Assembly (NCBI RefSeq): GCF_000622145.1
Contig: NZ_JHWH01000007.1
Location: 1 to 64,000 of the forward strand
Direction of reading: 5' to 3'
From: Paracoccus yeei ATCC BAA-599
Lineage (GTDB): Bacteria > Pseudomonadota > Alphaproteobacteria > Rhodobacterales > Rhodobacteraceae
Length of the DNA stretch: 64,000 nt
Part shown: positions 18,876 to 27,438 of the stretch, one piece after another
Layout of the letters: the number at the start of each line of letters is the position of its first letter
Numbering within the stretch: position 1 is the first letter of the stretch
Notes under the pieces: model-generated
Database searches by the model: none
Seen by the model: only the letters and a program-made list of their open reading frames with translations
Told to the model about the DNA's origin: nothing
Position numbers and translations under genes: made by a program

Positions 18876-19154
18876 ATGATTGCCAACCTGAACGCCGCCA
18901 GCGCCTATAGCCGCGCCCGGCCGGCCGTCTCTCCGGCCGAGGGGCTGCCGCAAGGTGTCACGAACGCCGCCGCCGATTTCGCCAGGGTGATGGAGCAGGT
19001 GGACCGCTCGGCCACCGGCGCGATGACCGGAACCACCGACACGCACCAGCTGGTGCAAAGCATCGCCCAGGCCGAGGTCGCCCTGGAGACCGCGGTCGCC
19101 ATCCGCGACAAGGTGGTCGAGGCCTATCAGGAAATCCTGCGGATGCCGGTCTGA
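18876..19154 (+). CDS. fliE: Flagellar hook-basal body complex protein FliE
   Basis: A 92-residue protein that joins the MS ring to the rod. The family's C-terminal region is clear: TDTHQLVQSIAQAEVALETA followed by VVEAYQEILRMPV, in which AYQEIL-M-P/V is conserved. It has no signal peptide, as expected for a type III export substrate. Three bases separate it from fliQ. Confidence 0.92.
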   Translation: MIANLNAASAYSRARPAVSPAEGLPQGVTNAAADFARVMEQVDRSATGAMTGTTDTHQLVQSIAQAEVALETAVAIRDKVVEAYQEILRMPV

Positions 19155-19157
19155 GCC

Positions 19158-19424
19158 ATGGACGAGAACCTGATCTTCGACCTGACCCGGCAGGCGCTGT
19201 GGATCGCGGTGCGGATGTCGGCCCCCATGCTGGCCGTGGCGCTGGTCGTGGGCGTCGTAATCGGCCTGTTCCAGGCGCTGACCTCGGTGCAGGAGATGAC
19301 GCTGACCTTCGTGCCCAAGATCGGGCTGATGCTGGTCGTCTTCTGGGTCAGCATGAGCTTCATGACCGCGACGCTGGCCGGGTTCTTCACCGACCAGATC
19401 CTGCCCCAGATCGCCGGGTCCTGA
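19158..19424 (+). CDS. fliQ: Flagellar export apparatus protein FliQ
   Basis: An 88-residue inner-membrane protein of the flagellar type III export gate. It has two transmembrane helices with the family's VGVVIGLFQALTSVQEMTLT between them, then FVPKIGLMLVVFW. Its gate partners FliP and FliR are not in the window. It sits between fliE and flgF with gaps of 3 and 4 bases. Confidence 0.94.
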   Translation: MDENLIFDLTRQALWIAVRMSAPMLAVALVVGVVIGLFQALTSVQEMTLTFVPKIGLMLVVFWVSMSFMTATLAGFFTDQILPQIAGS

Positions 19425-19428
19425 GGCC

Positions 19429-20145
19429 ATGGACAACGCCATCTATGCCTCGCTGACCCGCCAGTCCGGCCTGATGCGCGAAATGCGCGCGGTCGCCAAC
19501 AACATCGCCAACGTCAACACCTCCGGCTTTCGCCGCGAGGGCGTGGTGTTTTCCGAATACATGGTCCCTCTGCAGTCGAACGGCGAGACGCTGGCCATGG
19601 CCAATGTGCGCGGCCGGATGGTGGACCTGAGCCAGGGCGGCATGACGCTGACGAACGGAGCCTATGACCTTGCCATAGACGGCGACGGCTTCTTCATGGT
19701 CCAGACCCCCCAAGGGAACCGTCTGACCCGCGCCGGCGCCTTCCAGCCCAATGCCGAGGGCGAGCTGGTCAACCCCGACGGCTATCCGCTGCTGGACGAC
19801 GGCCAGGCTCCGGTGGTGATCCCGCCCGGCACCCGCAGCGTCGGCATCGGCGAGGACGGGACCGTCTCGGCCGACGGGCAGCCCATCGGCCGCGTGGGCG
19901 TCTTCGCCAGCCCCGACCCCGCGGACCTGCGCCACGTGGGGGGCACGCTGTTCGATCCGGGCCGCGCGCCCGAGCCGATGGACGACGCCCGCATCCGCCA
20001 GGGCTTCATCGAGGAATCCAACGTCAACCCCGTCACCGAGATCGCCCGCATGATCGAGGTCCAGCGCGCCTATGAGCTGGGCCAGTCCTTCCTCGACCAG
20101 GAAGACCAGCGCATCCGCCAGGCCATCACCTCGCTGACACGATGA
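19429..20145 (+). CDS. flgF: Flagellar basal-body rod protein FlgF
   Basis: A 238-residue rod protein of the FlgE/F/G family. The N-terminal motif VANNIANVNTSGFRREGVVF, the central IDGDGFFMVQTP (the D1 beta domain) and the C-terminal QGFIEESNVNPVTEIARMIE with VQRAYELGQ are all present. The first residues DNAIYASLTRQSGL are typical of FlgF. It is followed by flgG, as in most flagellar loci. Confidence 0.93.
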   Translation: MDNAIYASLTRQSGLMREMRAVANNIANVNTSGFRREGVVFSEYMVPLQSNGETLAMANVRGRMVDLSQGGMTLTNGAYDLAIDGDGFFMVQTPQGNRLTRAGAFQPNAEGELVNPDGYPLLDDGQAPVVIPPGTRSVGIGEDGTVSADGQPIGRVGVFASPDPADLRHVGGTLFDPGRAPEPMDDARIRQGFIEESNVNPVTEIARMIEVQRAYELGQSFLDQEDQRIRQAITSLTR

Positions 20146-20158
20146 AAGGAAGACATCC

Positions 20159-20944
20159 ATGAGGGCCCTGCAGATCGCCGCCACCGGCATGAGCGCCCAG
20201 CAGATGCGCGTCGAGGTCATTTCGAACAACCTCGCGAACATGTCGACGACCGGCTACAACCCGCGCCGCGCCGAATTCGCCGACCTGCAATACCAGCAGG
20301 CGACGCGGCCCGGTACGCTGACCGCCACCACCGGGGCGATGGTCCCGGCCGGGGTGCAGCTGGGTCTTGGGGTGCGCCCTGCCTCGGTCACGGTCATGCT
20401 GGGCCAGGGCTCCCCGGTCCAGACCAACGGCGACCTTGACGTCGCGATCGAGGGGAACGGCTATCTCGAGGTGACGATGCCCTCGGGGATCTCGGCCTAT
20501 ACGCGCGACGGCAGCCTTAAACGCTCGGCCGAGGGGCAGCTGGTGACCTCCGACGGCTATCCGCTGGTTCCCGACATCACCATCCCGCAAGAGACCAGCA
20601 GCATCTCGATCAGCCCCTCGGGCGAGGTCATGGCCTATTTCAACGACCAGGTCGAACCCGAGAACCTGGGCCAGATCACGCTGGCGAACTTCGTCAACCC
20701 CAAGGGGCTCGAAGCGATCGGATCGAACCTGTTCCTCGAGACCACCGCCTCGGGTGCGGCCCAGGTCGCCGCCCCGGGCGAGGAAGGGCTGGGCACGCTG
20801 CGGGCAGGCTATCTCGAGGAAAGCTCGGTCGACCCGGTGCGCGAGATCACCGAACTGATCAAGGCTCAGCGCGGCTATGAGCTGAACTCCAAGGTCATCA
20901 CCGCCGCCGACCAGATGCTGAGTGCGACGGTGCAGGTCCGATGA
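20159..20944 (+). CDS. flgG: Flagellar distal rod protein FlgG
   Basis: A 261-residue distal rod subunit. The start MRALQIAATGMSAQQMRVEV is highly conserved in FlgG, followed by SNNLANMSTTGYNPRRAEF, the GNGYLEV and YTRDGSL segments, and the C-terminal YLEESSVDPVREITELIKAQ. The length is the family standard. Its stop overlaps the flgA start by 4 bases. Confidence 0.95.
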   Translation: MRALQIAATGMSAQQMRVEVISNNLANMSTTGYNPRRAEFADLQYQQATRPGTLTATTGAMVPAGVQLGLGVRPASVTVMLGQGSPVQTNGDLDVAIEGNGYLEVTMPSGISAYTRDGSLKRSAEGQLVTSDGYPLVPDITIPQETSSISISPSGEVMAYFNDQVEPENLGQITLANFVNPKGLEAIGSNLFLETTASGAAQVAAPGEEGLGTLRAGYLEESSVDPVREITELIKAQRGYELNSKVITAADQMLSATVQVR

Positions 20945-21351
20945 GGGTGCTGGTCCTGATCCTGGCGCTGCTGCCGACCCCCACCCTGGCGGGCGAGGTC
21001 CTGGCCGCCCGCACCCTGCGCGCAGGCACTGTGCTGGTACCCGAGGACCTGCGGCTGGCCGAGGCCGGCGCCGCTGGACTGGATGCGATGGAGGCCATGA
21101 TCGGCCAGGAAACCCGCGTCATGGTCACCGAGGGACGCCCCATCGAGCCCGCCTTCCTGCGCGCGCCCCGCATCGTCGAGCGCAACCAGATCGTCGTCCT
21201 GGCCTATGACCGGGACGCTCTGCGGATCGAGGCCGAGGGCCGCGCGCTGAGCGACGGCGCCCTGGGCGACACGATCCGCGTCATGAACAACCTCTCCCGC
21301 GTCACGGTCAGCGGCCGCGTCGCCGCCGATGGCTCGGTCATCGTCCATTAG
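20941..21351 (+). CDS. flgA: Flagellar P-ring assembly chaperone FlgA
   Basis: A 136-residue periplasmic protein that assists P-ring (FlgI) assembly. A signal peptide (RVLVLILALLPTPTLAG) is followed by a SAF-type domain: LAARTLRAGTVLVPEDLRLA, later GRPIEPAFLRAPRIVERNQ, and the C-terminal GDTIRVMN..S beta region. It is a short form of FlgA, without the extra N-terminal domain seen in enterobacteria. The client gene flgI is not in the window. Confidence 0.9.
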   Translation: MRVLVLILALLPTPTLAGEVLAARTLRAGTVLVPEDLRLAEAGAAGLDAMEAMIGQETRVMVTEGRPIEPAFLRAPRIVERNQIVVLAYDRDALRIEAEGRALSDGALGDTIRVMNNLSRVTVSGRVAADGSVIVH

Positions 21352-21366
21352 AACAAGGAACCGATC

Positions 21367-22119
21367 ATGTGGCAGAATGCCCGTCTTTCCCCCTGCCTGG
21401 CGGCAGGCTCCATCCTTCTGGTGCTGGGCGCCTCGGCCTGCGGCCGGGTCGGCCAGGTCGGGCGCGTCCCCCAGATGACCGAGGCCCAGCAAAGCGCCGA
21501 GTTCGACGCCATGACCTCGCCCGAGCTGGCCATCGAGACGCTGCCGGTGCGGCCAGACGGGGCGGCGTCGCTGTGGACCACGTCGCAGAATTCGCTGGTC
21601 GCCGACCGGCGCGCGGCGAACCGGGGCGACATCCTGACCGTGGTGATCGAGATCAACGACCAGGCCACGATCCAGAACAGTTCGGGCCGCAGCCGCAGCG
21701 CCTCGGACAAGGTCAGCATCCCGGCAATGGCCGGCCTGCCCCAACGCATCGACGAGGCCCTGCCCGAAGGCGCCAGCATGGACGAACTGGCCGAGGCCAA
21801 CGGATCGTCGACCTTCAAGGGCAGCGGCAACATCTCGCGCAAGGACAAGATCACGCTGCGCGTCGCCGCCACCGTGATCGAGCGTCTGCCGAACGGCGTC
21901 CTGCGCATCGAGGGCACGCAGGAGGTCCGCGTCAACTACGAGGTGCGCGTGCTGACGGTCAGCGGCTTCGTGCGCCCCTCGGACATCGGGCGCAAGAACG
22001 AGATCGCCTATGACCGCATCGCGGGCGCCCGCATCTCCTACGGTGGGCGCGGCCAGATCAGCGACGTGCAGCAGCCGCGCTATGGCCAGCAGATGGCCGA
22101 CATCCTTCTGCCCTATTAA
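21367..22119 (+). CDS. flgH: Flagellar L-ring lipoprotein FlgH
   Basis: A 250-residue outer-membrane L-ring protein. The N-terminal lipoprotein signal ends in a lipobox (LGASAC, Cys about 25). Conserved features are SLWTTSQNSLVADRRAANRG, DILTVVIEINDQA and the C-terminal RPSDIGRKNEIAYDRIAGAR followed by ISYGGRGQI. Length is normal. It follows flgA by 15 bases. Confidence 0.95.
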   Translation: MWQNARLSPCLAAGSILLVLGASACGRVGQVGRVPQMTEAQQSAEFDAMTSPELAIETLPVRPDGAASLWTTSQNSLVADRRAANRGDILTVVIEINDQATIQNSSGRSRSASDKVSIPAMAGLPQRIDEALPEGASMDELAEANGSSTFKGSGNISRKDKITLRVAATVIERLPNGVLRIEGTQEVRVNYEVRVLTVSGFVRPSDIGRKNEIAYDRIAGARISYGGRGQISDVQQPRYGQQMADILLPY

Positions 22120-22138
22120 GCCCGAACGGAATCGCGCG

Positions 22139-22693
22139 ATGAAGAAGATCCTTGTCCTGATCCTTCCGGTGATCGCCTTTCTGGGCGGGGCGGTCGGCGG
22201 CGACATGCTGCACGCAGACAAGACATCGTCCGCCGAAGCCGCGGCCCCCGGCCACGAGCCCGCTGCCGGGGGCGGCCACGATGCGGCCGGTGGAGAGGCG
22301 GGCCATGACGCGGCGGCCGAGACCGCCGAGGCAACCCCGAGCCACGGCGAAGAGGCGGCGGCCGGCGACTCGGAGGACTGGTTCCATTTCCCGAACCAGT
22401 TCTTCGTGCCGATCCTGCGCAACGGCACGACGACGGCGGTGATGGTCATGTCCCTGACCATCGAGATGCCCGCCGAAAAGCGCGCCGACATCGAAGCAAG
22501 GGAACACCGGCTGCGCGACGCGCTGCTGAACGCGCTGATGGTGCAGGCGAACACCGGGGGGTTCGACGGCAACTTCACCGCCGAACCGAATCTTGAACGG
22601 TTGCGCAAGGCGCTGCTGGCCGCCGCCCAGAAGGCCGCCGGTCCCGAGGTCACGCGCGTCCTGATCGAGGACATTGCCCGGCAGGACCAATAG
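22139..22693 (+). CDS. fliL: FliL-like flagellar basal body-associated protein
   Basis: A 184-residue single-pass membrane protein. The N-terminal helix (KKILVLILPVIAFLGGAVGG) is followed by an Ala/Glu/His-rich linker and a periplasmic FliL-like domain beginning WFHFPNQFFVPILRNG. FliL supports stator function and torque. The similarity is in pattern rather than close identity, so the call is a little less sure than for its neighbours. It ends the operon; a GC-rich hairpin without a T-run (22693-22707) follows. Confidence 0.8.
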   Translation: MKKILVLILPVIAFLGGAVGGDMLHADKTSSAEAAAPGHEPAAGGGHDAAGGEAGHDAAAETAEATPSHGEEAAAGDSEDWFHFPNQFFVPILRNGTTTAVMVMSLTIEMPAEKRADIEAREHRLRDALLNALMVQANTGGFDGNFTAEPNLERLRKALLAAAQKAAGPEVTRVLIEDIARQDQ

Positions 22694-22845
22694 CGCGGCC
22701 TCCGCGCGCGGAAAGCCGGGCCTGATGTTCTCTGGGCGGGCGGAGCGTCGGCTGCGCCCCTGCGACCCTCCCGCTTCGGCGGCGCGGCGCCTCACGCTGG
22801 AAAGGCAGGGGCTCTGGCCATGCGCCGCCCGCCGGGTATAGTCGG

Positions 22846-23832
22846 GTGGGCCAGCTGCGGGATTGCGCCTTGTCTTCGATCATCACCATCGCCATGGCGA
22901 CCTATAACGGCGCCCGTTACCTGCCGCCGCAGCTGGACAGCATCCTGGCGCAGCAGGGGGTGGAGTGGCGGCTGCTCGTCTCGGACGACGGCTCGACCGA
23001 CGGGACGCTGGATATTCTGGATGGCTATGCCCGGCGCCATCCGGGGCGCATCGCGGTGATCCAGGGACCGCGCCAGGGAGCCACGCGGAACTTCCTGCAC
23101 CTGATCGCCAAGGCCGATCCCCGGGGCTGGGTCGCCTTTGCCGACCAGGACGACCTGTGGCGGCCCGGCAAGCTGGCCCGCGCCGCGCGCTGGCTGGAGG
23201 GGCAGCAGGGCCCGGCGGTCTATGCCGCGCGGACCACCATCTGCGACGAGGACCTGCGCGAACTGGCCCCCGCCCCGCATTTCCCCGGCCCCTTCGGCTT
23301 TCGCAACGCGCTGGTTCAGGCCTGCCTGCCGGGCAACACCACGGTCGCCAACGGCGGCGCATTGCGGCTGATGCAGGCGGCGGCGGGGGCGGCATCGGCG
23401 GCCGAAGTCATATCGCATGACTGGTGGGTCTATCAGCTGATGTCGGGCGCCGGGGCGGCGATCCGCCGCGACGCGGCGCAGGTGGTTCTGTACCGCCAGC
23501 ACCGCGAAAACCTGATGGGGCGCAACGATACCGCCAAGGCGCGCGCGGCGCGGCTGTCGATGCTGTTCGACGGCCGCTTTGCCGACTGGCTGGCGCGCAA
23601 CCAGCGCGCGCTCGAGCCCGTGGCGGACCTGCTGACCCAGGAAAACCAGGCGATCCTGCAGCGTTTTGGCGCGCTGCTGGAATCGCGCGGACCTCGGGCC
23701 CTTTCGGCCGCGCTGGCTCTGGGGCTTTACCGCCAGACGCGGGCGGGAAGCTGGGCCATCCGGGCGGCGGCCCTGGCGGGACGGCTGCGGACGCGGAGCC
23801 CCGCGCCGGCGGCTTTCGGCAAGGCTGGTTAA
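22846..23832 (+). CDS. Family 2 glycosyltransferase
   Basis: A 328-residue GT-A glycosyltransferase. The N-terminal fold reads IITIAMATYNGARYLPPQLD, then SDDGSTDGTLDIL (nucleotide binding) and ADQDDLW, the DxD-type metal motif. The HDWWVYQL segment with acidic Asp fits the rhamnosyltransferase-like branch that extends O-antigen chains. The start is GTG at 22846; TTG at 22870 is possible. It stands alone between the flagellar operon and the RTX gene. The sugar and acceptor are unknown. Confidence 0.85.
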   Translation: MGQLRDCALSSIITIAMATYNGARYLPPQLDSILAQQGVEWRLLVSDDGSTDGTLDILDGYARRHPGRIAVIQGPRQGATRNFLHLIAKADPRGWVAFADQDDLWRPGKLARAARWLEGQQGPAVYAARTTICDEDLRELAPAPHFPGPFGFRNALVQACLPGNTTVANGGALRLMQAAAGAASAAEVISHDWWVYQLMSGAGAAIRRDAAQVVLYRQHRENLMGRNDTAKARAARLSMLFDGRFADWLARNQRALEPVADLLTQENQAILQRFGALLESRGPRALSAALALGLYRQTRAGSWAIRAAALAGRLRTRSPAPAAFGKAG

Positions 23833-24075
23833 GGCCGCCGCCGGCCGCAACCAGGGCCATTCCCGGCAAACCGGCAACCGAGATCAACCTTTTGATTGCC
23901 AATGACAAATGGATCAGGCACTGCCTGCTCGAACCCCGCAGCGACCGTAAACCGACGTAAACGAAAGATAAAATGCCGGGCGATTAGCGAATGACGGCGC
24001 GCGCGGAATGGCGCCTGAATAGGGTCAGGCCCGGGATCACCTCGGGCTGTCCCTTTCGCAACCTTCGCCAATGCC

Positions 24076-27000
24076 ATGCTCAGCTATCGTCTTGTCGCGA
24101 CATATCTCGGGTCGAAGATCCCGTTCGTGACGGCCGTCACCGACCTGCGGATCGTCCAGACCCAATCGGGCCAGATGCTTTATTCCGTGACCCAGATGGG
24201 CGGCGGGATCAGCGCCTATCGTCTGGGGGACGCCGACCAGGCGGTGCAGCTTGCCGGGTCGCGCGCCTATGCGCCGGCCCTGGGCTATCTGGACACGCCC
24301 CAGCTCTCGGTCGCCCAGATCGGCGGCACGACGGCGGTCTTCGGCACCGGCCTGACCAATGGCACGGCGCTTGGCTTTGCACTGGACGGCCAGGAAAACC
24401 TGGCGGGCGGCCTGTCCCTGGCGGGCGCGGGCCGGCTGCCGGGCGACGTGACGATGCTGGGTTCGTTCCAGTCGGCATCGGGGGATTTCCTGTATTCCGC
24501 GCGCAACGGCTCCACCGGCTATGACATCTGGCAGGTCAACCCCTCGGGCGCGATCAGCCGGGTTGCCAGCGCCGTCATCCCCTGGGGAAACGAGGGCCAA
24601 GGCGCCGAACTCAGCGACATGCAGATGGTCGGGGTCGGCGGGCGAAACTACATGGTGACGACCTCGGCCATGGGCAACTTCGTCGCGATCCAGCAGGTCG
24701 GCGCCAGCGGAGCCCTGGGGAATGCCCTGGTCCTGTGGGCAGATCGGGGCGACGGCATCGCGGCCCCCTCGCATCTGGGCACGGTCACGGTCGCCGGGGT
24801 CACCTACCTGATCGTGGCCTCGGCGCAAAGCTCGTCGCTGACGACCATGCGCATCACCTCTGACGGCACGCTGGTGCCGACCGACCATGTCGTCGACGAA
24901 CTGACGACCCGCTTCAGCGGCACCACCGCGCTGGAGACGGTGATGCTGGACGGGCGGGCCCTTGTCTTTGTCGGCGGCAGGGACGACGGCATCTCGGTCT
25001 TTACGGTCATGCCCGACGGGCGGCTGCTGCATCTGGCCACCTTGGAGGACAGGGGCGATCGCACGTTGGCCGATGTCTCGGCCATCAGCGCGACGGTGAT
25101 CGACGGCAAGATCGCGCTGTTCGTCAGTTCCGCGTCCGAGCGCGGCATCACCCATCTGGTCTTCGACCCCGGCACGATCGGCGAGACGCGGATCGTCGGG
25201 GCGGGCGAGGTGCGGGGAAGCGATGGTGCCGACATGCTGATGGCAGGGGCCGGGACGTCCGAGCTTCGCGGCGGCGCGGGCGACGACATCCTGGTCGCCG
25301 GAAATGCCGGGGTCGGGCTGAGCGGGGGCGACGGCGCCGACCTGTTCGTGATCGGCGCGGCCCAGGGCACCATCATCATCCGCGACTTCGAAAAGGGCGT
25401 CGACCAGCTGGACTTTTCAAACCTGGGGATGATCCGCAGCACGCTGCAGCTGTCCTATCGCTGGCAATGGGACGGGATCCGCATCGCCTTTGGCGACACG
25501 ATCATCATCATCCGCACCCGGGACGGCAGCACGCTGCAGACATCGGATTTCGACAATTCGATCTTTCCGGTGGCGCATTACCAGCCGCCCGCGCCTTCGG
25601 CCAACCGGCTGGGGACGGGTCAGGACGACAGGTTGTTCGCGGGTGCGACGGGCGGCGCCATCTATGGCTTCAACGGGTCGGACCTGCTGGGCGGCGGCAT
25701 CGGCAATGACACGATCCTGGGCGGCATGGGGCTGGACACGCTGCTTGGCGGGCCGGGCCGGGACAGGCTGCTGGGCGAATGGGGCACCGACCTGCTGCGC
25801 GGCGGGGATGGCGACGACGAACTGTACGGCGGCGATGCGAACGACACCCTGTTCGGCGGCAACGGGCTCGATGCGCTTTATGGCCAGGCGGGGAATGACC
25901 TGATCTATGGCGAGGCGGGCAACGACCTGATCCAGGACTGGCTTGGCGCCAACGTGGTCTGGGGCGGCCTTGGCGACGACGAGATCCGGACCGGCCTGGG
26001 CAACGACCGGCTTTACGGCGATGACGGCCGCGACACGATCGACGGCGGCGGTGGCAACGATCTGATCCTGGGCGGCGCGGGCGACGACAGCCTGATGGGC
26101 GGGATCGGGTCGGACACCCTGTCCGGCGGCCTGGGCAATGACCTGATCGACGGCTCTGCCGGCAACGACCGGCTCGAGGGCGGGGATGGCAATGACAGGC
26201 TTCATGGCGGGCCTGGCCTTGACACGCTGCACGGCGGCGCGGGCGCCGATCTGATGATGGGCGGCCTCGATGCGGACCTGATGGCCGGGGAAGCGGGCAG
26301 CGACGTGCTTTACGGTGGCCTTGGCAACGACACGCTGCAGGGCAATGCCGACAATGACAGCCTTTACGGCGAGTCGGGCAACGACCTGCTGACCGGAGGC
26401 GACGGCAACGATGTCCTGCTGGGCCATGCCGGGAACGACAGCCTTCACGGCCAGGCCGGCAACGACATGCTGAATGGGCAGGCGGGACTCGATCGGATGT
26501 TCGGCGGGGCGGGCAACGACACGCTGTGGGGCGGCGCCGGGAATGACTGGCTGGAGGGGAACGACGGCAACGACCGCCTGTGGGGAGAGGCCGGAAACGA
26601 CATCCTGCAGGGCGGGGCGGGCAACGACGCGCTGGGCGGGGGGGACGGCAACGACCGCCTGATCGGCGGGCTGGGCAACGACATTCTGGCCGGCTCGACC
26701 GGCGACGACATCCTCGAAGGGGGTGACGGGGCCGACCTGCTGCAGGGAGAGGGCGGGAACGACCGCATGCTGGGCGGCACCGGCAACGACACGATCCAGG
26801 GCCACACAGGGGACGACCGGATGCTGGGGGGGACCGGCAGCGACCGGATGTTCGGGGGCGAGGGTCAGGACGTGATCCAGGGCGAAGCCGGGTTCGACCT
26901 GCTCTATGGCGGCGGCGGCAACGACACCATGCTGGGAGGCACGGAAAACGACCAGCTGTGGGGCGAGGCCGGAAACGACCGCATGGACGGCAGCGCGGGC

Positions 27001-27438
27001 AGCGATACGCTGAACGGCGGCTTGGGCAACGACGTGCTGACCGATCTTTACGGCAACAACCGGCTGTGGGGCGCGGCCGGGGCGGACGTGCTGCAATGCG
27101 GGGCCGGCAGCGACACGCTGTCGGGCGGCGCGGGCGCCGACCGGCTGACCGGAGGGGCCGGCGCGGATGTGTTCCTGTTCACCGCCCCCACCGATTTCGA
27201 CAAGAGCCGCGATGTCATCACCGATTTCGCGCTGGGGCGCGACCTGATCGACATGCGCGGCCTGGGGCTGAGCTTCATCGACAACGGGGCGTTCAGCGGC
27301 GGGCGCCAGGTGCGCAGCGTCCTGACCGCCACCGGCGAAAGCCTGATCCAGGTGGACCTGAACGGCGACCGCACCGCTGACCTGATCATCTCGCTGGGCG
27401 CGGGCGGGCGGGCGGATGCCGACGACTTCCTGCTTTAG
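24076..27438 (+). CDS. Large RTX (haemolysin-type calcium-binding repeat) protein
   Basis: A 1120-residue acidic protein. Residues 1-370 look like a beta-propeller-type repeat domain (recurring strands such as YLIVASAQSSSLTTMRI and FVGGRDDGISVFTV). A short RTX block near 375-425 ends in DLFVIG..IIRDFEKGVDQLDF. A second block of roughly 57 GGxGxDxLx nonapeptides covers 515-1032, and a cap (DVITDFALGRDLIDM) closes the protein. Such proteins are exported whole by type I secretion using the C-terminus; no type I transporter genes are in the window. It may be a surface or matrix protein. There are no protease or lipase motifs. Confidence 0.88.
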   Translation: MLSYRLVATYLGSKIPFVTAVTDLRIVQTQSGQMLYSVTQMGGGISAYRLGDADQAVQLAGSRAYAPALGYLDTPQLSVAQIGGTTAVFGTGLTNGTALGFALDGQENLAGGLSLAGAGRLPGDVTMLGSFQSASGDFLYSARNGSTGYDIWQVNPSGAISRVASAVIPWGNEGQGAELSDMQMVGVGGRNYMVTTSAMGNFVAIQQVGASGALGNALVLWADRGDGIAAPSHLGTVTVAGVTYLIVASAQSSSLTTMRITSDGTLVPTDHVVDELTTRFSGTTALETVMLDGRALVFVGGRDDGISVFTVMPDGRLLHLATLEDRGDRTLADVSAISATVIDGKIALFVSSASERGITHLVFDPGTIGETRIVGAGEVRGSDGADMLMAGAGTSELRGGAGDDILVAGNAGVGLSGGDGADLFVIGAAQGTIIIRDFEKGVDQLDFSNLGMIRSTLQLSYRWQWDGIRIAFGDTIIIIRTRDGSTLQTSDFDNSIFPVAHYQPPAPSANRLGTGQDDRLFAGATGGAIYGFNGSDLLGGGIGNDTILGGMGLDTLLGGPGRDRLLGEWGTDLLRGGDGDDELYGGDANDTLFGGNGLDALYGQAGNDLIYGEAGNDLIQDWLGANVVWGGLGDDEIRTGLGNDRLYGDDGRDTIDGGGGNDLILGGAGDDSLMGGIGSDTLSGGLGNDLIDGSAGNDRLEGGDGNDRLHGGPGLDTLHGGAGADLMMGGLDADLMAGEAGSDVLYGGLGNDTLQGNADNDSLYGESGNDLLTGGDGNDVLLGHAGNDSLHGQAGNDMLNGQAGLDRMFGGAGNDTLWGGAGNDWLEGNDGNDRLWGEAGNDILQGGAGNDALGGGDGNDRLIGGLGNDILAGSTGDDILEGGDGADLLQGEGGNDRMLGGTGNDTIQGHTGDDRMLGGTGSDRMFGGEGQDVIQGEAGFDLLYGGGGNDTMLGGTENDQLWGEAGNDRMDGSAGSDTLNGGLGNDVLTDLYGNNRLWGAAGADVLQCGAGSDTLSGGAGADRLTGGAGADVFLFTAPTDFDKSRDVITDFALGRDLIDMRGLGLSFIDNGAFSGGRQVRSVLTATGESLIQVDLNGDRTADLIISLGAGGRADADDFLL

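Noticed and set aside
22693-22707. GC-rich hairpin after fliL as a terminator
   Set aside because: The 6-bp stem has no T-run on either strand; noted in the fliL entry only.
25417-27096. Minus-strand open frame of 559 codons with regular VVA/AQ repeats
   Set aside because: Its periodicity is only the antisense image of the RTX nonapeptide repeats.
25618-27170. Possible tandem DNA repeat or CRISPR-like array
   Set aside because: The 27-bp periodicity is the coding sequence of RTX nonapeptides; units are diverged and there are no identical repeats with unique spacers. No CRISPR array was seen in the window.
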